From NCBI RefSeq assembly GCF_032586155.1, contig NZ_JAWHTC010000002.1, forward strand, positions 806,001 through 870,000: 64,000 nucleotides of DNA, written 5' to 3'. Numbering within the stretch: position 1 is the stretch's first letter; each line of letters opens with the position of its first letter. A model generated the notes under the pieces. The model made no database searches, was not told where the DNA came from, and saw only the letters and a list, made by a program, of their open reading frames with translations. This stretch comes from JAWHTC01 sp032586155. Its GTDB lineage: Bacteria > Pseudomonadota > Alphaproteobacteria > Rhodobacterales > Rhodobacteraceae. A program made the translations under genes and the position numbers. Positions 1 to 8,242 of the stretch are shown here, in pieces.

Positions 1-195
1 CCGTCTCCTATCTTCTGAGTTCGGTCCTACGCGCGACTCGGCATGCCACTTTGGCCGGCCGCGCAGACAGAGGCGTCCTATACGAGGGGTTTGCACTTAT
101 TGCAAGCGATTTACGCATCAAATGCCTCATCCGGATTTGGGAGGCGCATCAAAGATGTGGTATCCTCTGGCCACACCCTCCGAGAGCACAACCAC
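1..195. other. Window start, no gene recognised
   Basis: The first 195 bases hold no reading frame I can support. An open frame runs into the peptidase gene from upstream, but its residues before the Met at 196 do not resemble a protein and the signal peptide begins at that Met. The stretch is probably the promoter and leader of the peptidase gene; no clear -35/-10 pair was identified. Confidence 0.5.
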
Positions 196-819
196 ATGCC
201 AGTAAACACACATCTTGCGATCATCGCAGCCTTTGTGGTGCTCACCACCGCCGCCAGGGCGGAAATCGGCTGGAATAACGGTGCCATCGCACATCGCAAA
301 CTGCCACCACCAGAAATATCGCGGTCATTTGTTCGGCTTGATGTGCCACATATGCGACAGGGTCGCGATCTGTGCGTTCCGACCTCGGCAGCGATGATCC
401 TGCGCTACTTCGGTGAAAAGCACGATCCACGTGCGCTCAAGGCCCTGGCCGAGAATCACAAACCCATCGCCCAGCGCAACAGCTTCACCTATTGGCGCGA
501 CATGGATCATGCATTGCGTCAAATCGGGCACCGCTGGAAAATCCGTGATTTCGCGCGCACCGATGCAGGTTTCAATCAAGGGCTCAACGCCTTGCGTAAA
601 CACCTGCGTCAGGGCCTGCCCGCGATGATCGACGTACATCAGGACGAAGGGCACACATTCGTGGTCATGGGATTTGATGACACCCGGCAAGTTGTTTTCG
701 TCCGAGATCCGAACCTGCCGAAAAGCCGCTCACGCATTCTCAGCTACGCGCAACTCAAAGACAGCTGGCACAACCACCGGTTCGGCCCTCATCGCAGCGC
801 ATTCTTTGCCTATAAGTAG
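196..819 (+). CDS. Secreted C39-like papain-fold peptidase
   Basis: 207 residues. The start at 196 is chosen because a clean signal peptide follows (residues 1-22, hydrophobic core ending in AARA), so the product is exported to the periplasm. A papain-like core follows: Cys in the DLCVPTSAAM segment near residue 60, His in GHTFVVMGFDD and Asp in VRDPN give the Cys-His-Asp order of the peptidase C39/C39-like family. This family includes bacteriocin leader peptidases and many stand-alone exported proteins of unknown substrate. No ABC transporter or bacteriocin gene lies nearby, so maturation of a peptide is not suggested by context. The family assignment is fairly safe; the substrate is unknown. 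Confidence 0.7.
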   Translation: MPVNTHLAIIAAFVVLTTAARAEIGWNNGAIAHRKLPPPEISRSFVRLDVPHMRQGRDLCVPTSAAMILRYFGEKHDPRALKALAENHKPIAQRNSFTYWRDMDHALRQIGHRWKIRDFARTDAGFNQGLNALRKHLRQGLPAMIDVHQDEGHTFVVMGFDDTRQVVFVRDPNLPKSRSRILSYAQLKDSWHNHRFGPHRSAFFAYK

Positions 820-875
820 ATCCGCTGCGGACTACTCTGCCGACCGGTAAAAAGACAATTCTCACGCCGCATGCC

Positions 876-1100
876 CTAGTCCACGTAGCGCGCGACCACT
901 CGGACAATAACATCGGGTATTTCACTGATCGTATAGCCGCCCGGTTTCTGAGTGGCGGCCCAAGCCACCAGCCCGCCGCCGACAATCACCGCAATCGCGG
1001 CGATCCGGGGCGCCCGCCGTTCGGACATAGCCGATACCATCGCCGGAATCGCGAAAACGCCAATCACCAAACCAATCACCAATGCCAGATCATAATCCAT
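876..1100 (-). CDS. Small two-helix membrane protein
   Basis: 74 residues, unknown function. Two hydrophobic segments (about residues 5-22 and 31-48) are joined by a short charged stretch, SERRAPR, followed by a polar tail, so it is very likely an inner-membrane protein. The start at 1100 is preferred over a Met seven codons upstream because a GAGGG ribosome-binding site lies just before it. It converges with the peptidase gene and lies downstream of pyruvate kinase on the same strand. It looks like the conserved small hypothetical proteins found next to housekeeping genes in Rhodobacterales, but I cannot name a family. Confidence 0.65.
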   Translation of the reverse strand: MDYDLALVIGLVIGVFAIPAMVSAMSERRAPRIAAIAVIVGGGLVAWAATQKPGGYTISEIPDVIVRVVARYVD

Positions 1101-1161
1101 GTTACCGCCCTCTTTACGCAACGCCCATCATACGTGGCGCCTACTTGTAATACGGCTAAGA

Positions 1162-2607
1162 TTACTCCGGGTCAGAGGCAAAAATCAAACTTTCGTCGCA
1201 AGGCGCGACGCGCAGGATATTGGTGGTTCCGGGCTGGTTGAATGGAACCCCGGCGATCACCAGGATCTGATCGTCGGTCCCTGCAAATCCCTGCACCCTT
1301 GCGGCGCGCGCCGAATTGACCACCGCCTGTTTGAAGCGCTGCAATTCACCGGTCATGATGCAGTTCGTACCCCAGCTCAGCGCCAACCGTCGCGCGGTGC
1401 CGCGCAGCGACGTCATGGCGATGATTGGCACCCGGGGCCGTTCCCGCGCCGTCAACAGGGCGGTGGTGCCCGACTGGGTGAAGCAGCAAATCACTTTGAT
1501 GTCCGTGGTCTCGGCGATTTCACGCGCAGCGGCAACGATGCCATCGGCGATCGTCGTCCGCTCCGCCCGGCGCGAGGCCTCGATGATGCCACGATAGTTG
1601 CTGTCGCATTCCACTTCGACGGCGACGTTGTTCATAGTTGTGACCGCTTCGATCGGATAATCGCCGGCGGCCGACTCCGCCGACAGCATCACCGCATCGG
1701 CACCTTCATAGATGGCGTTGGCCACGTCGCTGACCTCGGCCCGGGTCGGCATCGGGCTTTCGATCATGCTCTCCAGCATCTGGGTCGCCACGATCACCGG
1801 CTTGGCCGCGGCCCGGCATTGCCGGACCAGCTTCTTCTGGATCGGCGGCACGTTCTGCACCGGCAGTTCCACGCCCAGATCGCCGCGCGCCACCATCACC
1901 CCGTCCGAAACCTCGAGAATCTCGTCGAAGCATTTCACCGCCGAGGGCTTCTCGATCTTCGACAGCACCGCCGCACGGCCATCGACCAGAGCCTTGGCCT
2001 CAAGCACGTCCTCGGGCCGCTGTACGAAGGAAAGCGCGATCCAGTCGACACCCAGATCACAGGCAAATTCCAGGTCGTCGCGGTCCTTCTTGCTGAGCGC
2101 CGCCAGCGGCAACAGCACGTCGGGCACGTTGACACCCTTGCGATTGGAAATCGTTCCGCCGGTCAAAACCGTGCAATCGGCATAATCCTCGCCGCATTTC
2201 TCGACCCGCAGCAGAATTTTGCCGTCATTCACCAACAGGCTGGCCCCCGGGGTCAGGGCGGCAAAAATCTCGGGATGGGGCAGGCGCACGCGGGTGGCAT
2301 CGCCCTTGGTCTTGTCCAGGTCCAGCCGGAAGGACTCGCCCTCGATCAGCTCCTCTTCGTCATTGGCAAACTTGCCGACACGCAATTTCGGCCCCTGAAG
2401 GTCGGCGAGGATGCCGATCGGGCTGTCCAACTCGCGCTCAATCTCGCGAATAATGCGGTGGCGCGCGCGGGTTTCGTCATGGCTGCCGTGGCTCATGTTC
2501 AGTCGAAATACGTCGGCACCGGCCTCGTGCAGCGCCTTGATGGTTTCATAGTCGCTCGAAGCCGGGCCCAGCGTGGCCACGATCTTTACATTGCGGTGAC
2601 GTCTCAT
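1162..2607 (-). CDS. pyk: Pyruvate kinase
   Basis: 481 residues, the usual length. It makes pyruvate and ATP from phosphoenolpyruvate and ADP, the last step of glycolysis, in the cytosol. The start at 2607 (MRRHRNVKIVATLGPASS) matches the family N-terminus; an upstream in-frame Met adds 18 residues that do not fit. Visible signatures include NMSHGSHDETR near the N-terminus, the active-site Lys in SKIEKPSAV, and the metal-binding MVARGDLGVELP segment, followed by the TQMLESM and DAVMLSAESA segments. The C-terminal domain is complete. It is transcribed divergently from the N-formylglutamate amidohydrolase gene, with about 160 bp between the starts. A long open frame on the opposite strand across this gene is a shadow. 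Confidence 0.97.
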   Translation of the reverse strand: MRRHRNVKIVATLGPASSDYETIKALHEAGADVFRLNMSHGSHDETRARHRIIREIERELDSPIGILADLQGPKLRVGKFANDEEELIEGESFRLDLDKTKGDATRVRLPHPEIFAALTPGASLLVNDGKILLRVEKCGEDYADCTVLTGGTISNRKGVNVPDVLLPLAALSKKDRDDLEFACDLGVDWIALSFVQRPEDVLEAKALVDGRAAVLSKIEKPSAVKCFDEILEVSDGVMVARGDLGVELPVQNVPPIQKKLVRQCRAAAKPVIVATQMLESMIESPMPTRAEVSDVANAIYEGADAVMLSAESAAGDYPIEAVTTMNNVAVEVECDSNYRGIIEASRRAERTTIADGIVAAAREIAETTDIKVICCFTQSGTTALLTARERPRVPIIAMTSLRGTARRLALSWGTNCIMTGELQRFKQAVVNSARAARVQGFAGTDDQILVIAGVPFNQPGTTNILRVAPCDESLIFASDPE

Positions 2608-2770
2608 GTTTTTCTGCCTGCTTTTCTTCTCGGCACGCGCCCTAACAGTTATCGCTAACAATTACCATGGGGCGAATGCGCCGCTCCGTCTCTTTGCGTC
2701 CTATTTGCTTCATCTCTTCCCTTCCTTTGGTATCTCGCCTAATTCCATGGGACAGGGAAATGACACGACG

Positions 2771-3511
2771 ATGACATATCAATCATACGAAATTCATGAA
2801 GAGACACGAGAGTCGCGCTGGCTGATCACTTGCGATCATGCCTCGAATGCAGTGCCGCCCGAGGTTGCCAGCGGCGACCTGGGCCTGCCGCCTGCCGACA
2901 TGAACCGCCATATCGCCTATGACCTGGGCGCCGCAGGGGTGACCCACGCGCTGGCCGACCTGATGGGCGCGCCTGCAATCCTGTCACGGTTTTCGCGGCT
3001 GGTGATCGACCCCAATCGTGGCCAGGATGACCCGACCCTGATCATGAAGCTTTATGACGGCACCATCGTGCCCGCCAACCGCCATATTGACCATGGCGAG
3101 GAACAACGCCGGATCGCCGCCTATTGGAAACCCTATCACGACGCCTACGAGGCGCTGGCCACCCGGCGCGACGACACGGTGATCGTGGCGATCCATTCCT
3201 TTTCGCCCAAGCTCAACGGCCGCAAGCCGCGCCCGTGGCAGATTGGCGTGCTGCATGCTGGCGACACCTCACTGGGCCCGGCTCTGGTCGCGCGGCTGGA
3301 GCGCGAACCCGACCTCTGCGTCGGTGACAACGAACCCTATGCCGGCCACCTGCCCGGCGACGCGGTGGACCAGCACGCCCTGCAAAAGGGTCGCCCCAAC
3401 GTGTTGATCGAGCTGCGCCACGATGTGATTGAAACCGACGAACAACAACACGCCTGGGCCCGCCGCCTGGCACCGATTCTGACGCAAGTGCTGGCCGAGA
3501 CCGGTCTGTAG
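2771..3511 (+). CDS. N-formylglutamate amidohydrolase family protein
   Basis: 246 residues. The family hydrolyses N-formyl-L-glutamate to formate and glutamate, the last step of one histidine degradation route. The N-terminus SRWLITCDHASNAVPPE is the family signature, and ...DPNRGQDDPTL, HIDHGEEQRR and IAIHSFSPKLNG-type segments follow in the expected order. Start choice: ATG at 2771 fits the domain best, although ATG at 2747 is also in frame. No other hut genes are nearby, so the true substrate may be another N-acylated amino acid. The stop codon is embedded in a palindromic element (3508-3556) that leads into the DUF1244 gene. Confidence 0.88.
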   Translation: MTYQSYEIHEETRESRWLITCDHASNAVPPEVASGDLGLPPADMNRHIAYDLGAAGVTHALADLMGAPAILSRFSRLVIDPNRGQDDPTLIMKLYDGTIVPANRHIDHGEEQRRIAAYWKPYHDAYEALATRRDDTVIVAIHSFSPKLNGRKPRPWQIGVLHAGDTSLGPALVARLEREPDLCVGDNEPYAGHLPGDAVDQHALQKGRPNVLIELRHDVIETDEQQHAWARRLAPILTQVLAETGL

Positions 3512-3556
3512 GGTGGGTGGTTCCGGCACTCATGCCGGGTTCACCCACCACCCTTC
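3508..3556 (+). repeat. Post-stop palindromic element, copy 1
   Basis: An outer stem GGTGGGTG (3512-3519) pairs with CACCCACC (3542-3549). Inside it is a second stem, CCGGCA/TGCCGG. The element starts with GTAGGG, and the TAG stop of the upstream gene is part of it. Similar GTAGGG-led palindromes follow stop codons at 15561 and 55343. It could act as a weak terminator or an mRNA 3'-end stabiliser between two co-oriented genes. Confidence 0.6.
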
Positions 3557-3569
3557 AAGGAGACACCAA

Positions 3570-3887
3570 ATGGACGATCAAACCCGTATCGAAATCGAAG
3601 CCGCCGCCTTTCGCCGGTTGCGCCAGCACCTGATGGACGACCGCAAGGACGTGCAGAATATCGACCTGATGAACCTTGGCGGTTTCTGCCGCAACTGCCT
3701 GTCACGCTGGTACATGGAAGCTGCCAACGAACGCGGCATCGAAATGGGCAAGGAGGAAGCCCGCGAGATCTACTACGGCATGCCCTATGACCAGTGGAAG
3801 GCGCAGAACCAGACCGAAGCCAGTCCCGAAAAACAGGCCGAGTTCGAGGTCGCGTTCAAGGAAAACGTGCTGAAGGACAATGGCTGA
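3570..3887 (+). CDS. DUF1244 family protein
   Basis: 105 residues, matching the usual size of DUF1244 proteins, which are widespread in alphaproteobacteria and have no assigned biochemical role. Key visible segment: RRLRQHLMDDRKDVQNIDLMN followed by GGFCRNCLSRWY with two closely spaced cysteines (C-x2-C), then YGMPYDQWKAQ. The start at 3570 has an AGGAGA ribosome-binding site about 8 bases upstream; an in-frame GTG at 3513 lies inside the palindromic element and is unlikely. It probably shares a transcript with the amidohydrolase upstream. Confidence 0.88.
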   Translation: MDDQTRIEIEAAAFRRLRQHLMDDRKDVQNIDLMNLGGFCRNCLSRWYMEAANERGIEMGKEEAREIYYGMPYDQWKAQNQTEASPEKQAEFEVAFKENVLKDNG

Positions 3888-3995
3888 GCAGGTTACTATC
3901 CCTGCGAACACGCACACGGCATGTTCGCTGGTGTGTGTTTGCGCCTGCGGGCCGGTGGCCTATCTGTCATTACACGTTGATGTAAGGACGCTCAA

Positions 3996-4793
3996 ATGAC
4001 CCGCATGCCCACTTTTTTCATTTCCCATGGCGGCGGCCCCTGGCCGTGGGTGCCCGAAATGCGCAGAACCTTCGCCGCGCTCGAGGACAGCTTCCTGCGC
4101 ATGCCCGGTGAACTGCCCGAACGCCCTAAGGCGGTTTTGATGATCTCGGGTCATTGGGAGACTCCGGACGCCTATGCCGTCACTCATGCCGCCAACCCGC
4201 CGATGGTCTATGACTATCACGGCTTTCCAGCCCACACCTACGAAATCACTTACCCCGCCCCCGGCGCGCCCAAGTTGGCCGAACGCGTGGCAGCTCTAAT
4301 CGATGCGGTCGGCCTTCCCTCGCGCCTTGACGGGGAACAGGGCTATGATCACGGCACCTTTGTGCCCATGGCCATCCTCTATCCGCAGGCCGACATGCCG
4401 CTGATACAAGTGTCGATGCGCAGCCACTATTCCCCGGAAGAGCACCTCGAACTGGGCCGCGCCCTGGCCCCTTTGAGGGACGAAGGCGTGCTGATCATCG
4501 GCTCCGGGCTCAGCTATCACAACCTCGCCGCCTTCGGCCCCGGGGCGCGCGAGCCATCCGAAGCGTTTGATGCCTGGCTGAGCGACAGGCTGGCCTTGCC
4601 CGCCATCGACCGCACGTCGGAACTGATGGGTTGGGAACGCGCCCCCCATGCCCGCCAGTGCCATGCCCGCGAGGACCACCTTGTTCCGCTCTTTGTCGCG
4701 CTCGGTGCCGCTGAAGGCGATATTGCCACGCGGACCTATCACGAGGAAATGATCCGTGGCGGTGTCACCGCGTCAAGCTGGCGGTTTGGCTGA
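3996..4793 (+). CDS. LigB/DODA-type extradiol ring-cleavage dioxygenase
   Basis: 265 residues, the length of the class III extradiol dioxygenase family that includes E. coli YgiD (DOPA 4,5-dioxygenase). The N-terminal FFISHGGGPW carries the first metal-ligand His; SGHWE, DYHGFPAHTYEI and GYDHGTFVPM give the remaining conserved His positions expected for a non-haem metal centre. The reaction is O2-dependent cleavage of a catechol ring; the natural substrate is unknown. The gene stands alone, with no aromatic-degradation genes beside it. Confidence 0.85.
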   Translation: MTRMPTFFISHGGGPWPWVPEMRRTFAALEDSFLRMPGELPERPKAVLMISGHWETPDAYAVTHAANPPMVYDYHGFPAHTYEITYPAPGAPKLAERVAALIDAVGLPSRLDGEQGYDHGTFVPMAILYPQADMPLIQVSMRSHYSPEEHLELGRALAPLRDEGVLIIGSGLSYHNLAAFGPGAREPSEAFDAWLSDRLALPAIDRTSELMGWERAPHARQCHAREDHLVPLFVALGAAEGDIATRTYHEEMIRGGVTASSWRFG

Positions 4794-5053
4794 CGCCGAT
4801 CAAGCACAGCATGGGTCGGGTTTCTTTCTGGAGCGGACACTGAGATTGAGCCGCGCGATTACCAGACCGTGGGGTGGTGAACCAACATCCTGTTGCACCG
4901 TTTTATCCACGAGAAACCCGCTCAAACCCTCTGCGATTCATTGCCCTCTGGAAATCACCAGCCCCGCGGGCGGTCTGGTGATCGCACGGCGGCCTGCGGC
5001 CTTGATTCCGTGCGGGTACGTTTTTGACATGCGCCCTTTCCATGCCAAAGAAC
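4794..5053. other. Intergenic stretch carrying RNA-like element 1
   Basis: 260 bases between two convergent genes. No coding frame is supported. Its notable content is the two-hairpin element at 4943-5025, listed separately. The rest (4794-4942) shows nothing I recognise. Confidence 0.6.
4943..5025 (+). ncRNA. Two-hairpin RNA-like repeat, copy 1
   Basis: Hairpin 1 pairs ATCACCAG (4954-4961) with CTGGTGAT (4975-4982), with an inner GCCC/GGGC stem. Hairpin 2 pairs GCACGG (4984-4989) with CCGTGC (5008-5013), with an inner GGCC/GGCC stem, and is followed by a run of five T. A second copy at 11958-12040 is about three-quarters identical by eye. The differences within the stems keep pairing as G-U wobbles only if the plus strand is transcribed. 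It lies about 150 bases after the dioxygenase stop codon. It could be a small RNA with its own terminator or a processed 3' UTR; I do not recognise a named family. Confidence 0.5.
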
Positions 5054-6259
5054 TCACGACGCCGCTGCAACAACGCCTTCAGTCAAAAGCCGGTCGATCT
5101 CCGCTTCTCCATAACCCGCCTCGGCGAGAACTTCGCAGCTATGCGCTCCGTGGCGTGCCGGGGCTGCATCCAACCGGGGCGAACCCTCATCATAACTATA
5201 CCCCGCCACCGGCAACCGCGCTGGACCCGGACCGTTACCGGGTACATCCTGCATCACCAACCGCCCGGCAATCTGTGGATGTGCCAGCGCCTCATCCAAC
5301 CTGCGCACCCGTGCCGCCGGAACGTGATGGGCGTTCAGGTGTTCCTCCCATTCACTCGCCGTTCGTGCTTTCAGCGTCTCTGTCAGGAAAGCTCGGTCAC
5401 CCTCGGCGCGTTCATGCAAATCGGCCATCGGCGTGATGCGCAGCATCTCGGTCGCCGCATCATTTCCCAGCGCCGCCATCAGATCGGCAGCCTGTGCGGG
5501 GGTGAAGGCCCCCAGCATAATCGTGCCCTCGGCGGTCTCGTAAGCGCTGTAGCAGGGCAGGTTCGGATCGTGATTGCCATGCGGGCGGGTCGGCACGCCC
5601 GTGGCCTCGGTTGCGACCGTGTTGGCCAGCATCAGCATCAGCGCGCAATCCGCCATGGCCACGTCGATCACCCGACCGCGCCCGGTCTTTTCCCGCCCGA
5701 GCAGCGCCGCCGTGATTGCCAAGGCCGCCTGTGCGCCGGTGCCGAAATCCACCACCGGCGGCCCGATCCGCACCGGCGGGCTGTCGGCCTCGCCATTGGC
5801 CGCCATTACCCCGGCAAAGGCCTGGATCACCACGTCATAGGCAGGGTCATTCGCCTTGGGCCCGCTGCGGCCGAACCCGCTAATCGAACAATAGACCAGC
5901 CTCGGATTGATACCGGTCAGCGTGTCCGCATCCAATCCCAGCTCCGCAAGGCAATGGCTGGTATAGTTCTGAACCACCACGTCCGCCCCGTCGACCAGCC
6001 GATGAAACACCGCCTTCCCCTCGGTCGATTTCAGATCAAGCGCCAGCGCCCGCTTGCCACCGCCCTGGCCCTGAAACCCCAACCCCATCCCATCATGGTT
6101 CAGGTCATCCACGGCGCCGGTAAACCGGGTCATGTCGGGCCGCCCGGGAGGTTCGATCTTGATAACGTCCGCCCCAAGCACCGCAAGCTGATAGGTGCAA
6201 AACGGTCCCGCGAACACATGCGTTAGGTCCAGAACCCGGATCCCGTCCAGAGGTCGCAT
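5054..6259 (-). CDS. CaiB/BaiF family (class III) CoA-transferase
   Basis: 401 residues, the typical length of formyl-CoA transferase relatives. The N-terminus MRPLDGIRVLDLTHVFAGPF is the family start, with ADVIKIEPPGRPDMTR next. The expected catalytic Asp follows near residue 165 within FGTGAQAALAITAAL-type context. The enzyme moves CoA between carboxylic acids via aspartyl-CoA thioester intermediates; the acid substrate cannot be read from sequence. It is the last gene of the minus-strand run dgcN-dgcA-dat, 69 bp after the aminotransferase, so it may handle a 2-oxoacid-derived product or simply be co-transcribed. Confidence 0.85.
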   Translation of the reverse strand: MRPLDGIRVLDLTHVFAGPFCTYQLAVLGADVIKIEPPGRPDMTRFTGAVDDLNHDGMGLGFQGQGGGKRALALDLKSTEGKAVFHRLVDGADVVVQNYTSHCLAELGLDADTLTGINPRLVYCSISGFGRSGPKANDPAYDVVIQAFAGVMAANGEADSPPVRIGPPVVDFGTGAQAALAITAALLGREKTGRGRVIDVAMADCALMLMLANTVATEATGVPTRPHGNHDPNLPCYSAYETAEGTIMLGAFTPAQAADLMAALGNDAATEMLRITPMADLHERAEGDRAFLTETLKARTASEWEEHLNAHHVPAARVRRLDEALAHPQIAGRLVMQDVPGNGPGPARLPVAGYSYDEGSPRLDAAPARHGAHSCEVLAEAGYGEAEIDRLLTEGVVAAAS

Positions 6260-6328
6260 GGCCCCCTCCTCGCTGATGGTTTTGCTCCATCAGGGCAGCA
6301 GGATCGCAGGCTTTCTGTTCCAAAACCG

Positions 6329-7195
6329 TCAGATTGCCGTTTTCAGGCTTTCGTCCAGATAGATCTCGCGCAGACGTGCGGCCACCGGCCCCGGTGTGCC
6401 GTCGCCCAGTTTGGCACCGTCCACTTCCACAACCGGGAAGACGAAAGTCGAGGCCGAGGTGATAAAGGCCTCGTCCGCGTTCTGTGCCTCCTCAACAGTA
6501 AAGGCGCGCTCTTCCACTTCCATCTGCGCCTCCCTGGCAAAGCGCAGCACGGCCGCTCGGGTAATGCCGTGCAGGATATCATTGCTCAGATGGCGGGTGA
6601 TGATCTTGCCATCCTTGACGATATAGGCGTTGTTCGAGCTGCCCTCGGTCACCTTGCCATCCTCGACCAGAAACACGTCATCCGCGCCCGCCTGCTTGGC
6701 CATCATCTTGCACATCGACGGGTAAAGCAGCTGTGTCGTCTTGATGTCACGCCGGCCCCAGCGGATGTCCTCGACCGAGATCACCTTGATGCCGTTTTGC
6801 ACCGCCGCCCCGCCCTGGGTCAGGCCCGGCTTGCTTTGCGTGAACAGCACCAGCGTCGGTTTCACCACTTCCGGATCGGGGAAGACGAAATCCCGATCGC
6901 CGGCCGAGCCGCGCGAGACCTGCAGATAGACCAGCCCCTCGTCGATCTCGTTCAACTCCACCAGCTTGCGGTGGATTTCCAGCAAATCGCCGAACGCCTC
7001 GGGCTTCTCCATATCGAGTTCCGTAAGCGAGCGTTCCAGCCGCGCCAGGTGTCCGTCGAAATCGAGCAGTTTTCCACCCAGGACCGAAGTCACTTCGTAA
7101 ACCCCGTCCGCCATCAGAAAGGACCGGTCGAAAATCGAAATCTTGGCGTCTTCTTCCGGCAGGTATTCTCCGTTGACGTAAACTGTGCGGCTCAT
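6329..7195 (-). CDS. dat: D-amino acid (D-alanine) aminotransferase
   Basis: 288 residues, class IV PLP-dependent aminotransferase. It swaps the amino group between a D-amino acid and a 2-oxoacid (typically D-Ala + 2-oxoglutarate to pyruvate + D-Glu). The start MSRTVYVNGEYLPEEDAKIS is the family N-terminus; RRDIKTTQLLY holds the PLP Lys near residue 147, and VTEGSSNNAYIV and TSASTFVFPVVEVD are the conserved cofactor segments. The gene starts 11 bp after dgcA and sits between dgcA and a CoA-transferase. This context favours a D-amino acid role over branched-chain transamination, which the same fold can perform. Its likely job is to collect D-amino acid nitrogen as D-Glu for DgcN/DgcA. Confidence 0.88.
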   Translation of the reverse strand: MSRTVYVNGEYLPEEDAKISIFDRSFLMADGVYEVTSVLGGKLLDFDGHLARLERSLTELDMEKPEAFGDLLEIHRKLVELNEIDEGLVYLQVSRGSAGDRDFVFPDPEVVKPTLVLFTQSKPGLTQGGAAVQNGIKVISVEDIRWGRRDIKTTQLLYPSMCKMMAKQAGADDVFLVEDGKVTEGSSNNAYIVKDGKIITRHLSNDILHGITRAAVLRFAREAQMEVEERAFTVEEAQNADEAFITSASTFVFPVVEVDGAKLGDGTPGPVAARLREIYLDESLKTAI

Positions 7196-7206
7196 CGCGT
7201 GTCTCC

Positions 7207-8172
7207 TTAGCCCCAGAGGTCTGCGGATGGCGGATGCACCCCGGCCTCGTCGAATTTCAAAGCGTTGTCGCGGTCTTCGGCCAGAAGGAGCGGGCCGTCA
7301 AGGTCTGTTACCATCGCACCCTGCGCCACAAGAGTCGCCGGAGCCATGGCCAGCGACGATCCGACCATGCAGCCGACCATGACCTTGTAGCCCTCGGTCA
7401 ATGCCGCCTGTTTCAGCGCCAGCGCCTCGGTCAGACCCCCGGTTTTGTCGAGCTTGATGTTAACGACGTCATACTTGCCCTTCAGCCCCGGAAGCGAGGC
7501 GCGGTCATGGGCGCTTTCATCGGCGCAGACCGGCACGGGACGTTCCATCCCAACCAGCGCCTCGTCGTCACCAGCAGGCAGGGGCTGTTCCACCAGCGCC
7601 ACGCCCAGCCGCACCAGATGCGGCGCCAGGTCGGCATAGACTTCGGCGCTCCATCCTTCGTTGGCATCGACGATGATGGTCGATTTCGGTGCCCCCGCGC
7701 GGACGGCTTCAAGCCGCGGCATGTCATCCGGCGTGCCCAGCTTTATCTTCAAAAGCGGGCGAAACGCATTCTCGGCCGCCTGTGCCTGCATTTTTTCGGG
7801 CGTGTCGAGCGACAGGGTATACGCGGTGATCTCTGGCCCCGGCTGCGGTAACCCGGCCAGTTCCCAGGCCCGCACGCCCGCCTTCTTGGCCTCCAGGTCC
7901 CACAGTGCACAATCAACCGCATTGCGTGCGGCCCCGGCAGGCAACAAATCGTACAGCGCCGCGCGCGTCACCGGCCCTGACAGCCCTTCAATTTCGGCCG
8001 TCACGCTTTCCAGCGTCTCACCATAGCGGGCATAGGGAACACATTCGCCCTGCCCCGACAGGAACCCATCCGAAACCCGCACGGTCAGCACCTTGGCCTC
8101 AGTCCGACTGCCGCGTGAAATGGTGAAGACCTGCGCCAGCTTGAACGTTTCCGGTATCACCGTAATCTGCAC
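7207..8172 (-). CDS. dgcA: N-acetyl-D-glutamate racemase DgcA (enolase superfamily)
   Basis: 321 residues, muconate-cycloisomerase/epimerase branch of the enolase superfamily, long annotated as L-Ala-D/L-Glu dipeptide epimerase. Catalytic elements are present: the KxK pair in LLKIKLG, metal-ligand Asp in VDANEGW, Glu in LVEQPLP, Asp in CADESAHD and the opposite Lys in NIKLDKTGG. The start is GTG at 8172, with AGGAAGG upstream; the longer open frame would overlap dgcN. The immediate upstream partner is a DgcN-type protein. From established work on marine bacteria, DgcN acetylates D-Glu and DgcA converts N-acetyl-D-Glu to N-acetyl-L-Glu. The pairing is why I prefer this name over dipeptide epimerase. 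Confidence 0.83.
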   Translation of the reverse strand: MQITVIPETFKLAQVFTISRGSRTEAKVLTVRVSDGFLSGQGECVPYARYGETLESVTAEIEGLSGPVTRAALYDLLPAGAARNAVDCALWDLEAKKAGVRAWELAGLPQPGPEITAYTLSLDTPEKMQAQAAENAFRPLLKIKLGTPDDMPRLEAVRAGAPKSTIIVDANEGWSAEVYADLAPHLVRLGVALVEQPLPAGDDEALVGMERPVPVCADESAHDRASLPGLKGKYDVVNIKLDKTGGLTEALALKQAALTEGYKVMVGCMVGSSLAMAPATLVAQGAMVTDLDGPLLLAEDRDNALKFDEAGVHPPSADLWG

Positions 8173-8242
8173 GCGCCCGCCCCTTCCTTTTGCCAAAAGA
8201 ATCCCCGTCGGAGGCTCTGACCTCGCGGCGGAAACAGAGTTA

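Noticed and set aside
1099..2658. 519-residue open frame on the plus strand opposite pyruvate kinase
   Set aside because: It is His/Arg/Gln-rich with no family features and lies exactly over a complete pyk gene; a shadow of GC-rich codon use.
7207..8172. L-Ala-D/L-Glu dipeptide epimerase as the name for the enolase-superfamily gene
   Set aside because: Sequence alone permits it, but the direct neighbour DgcN-type gene and the D-amino acid aminotransferase favour the N-acetyl-D-glutamate racemase role.
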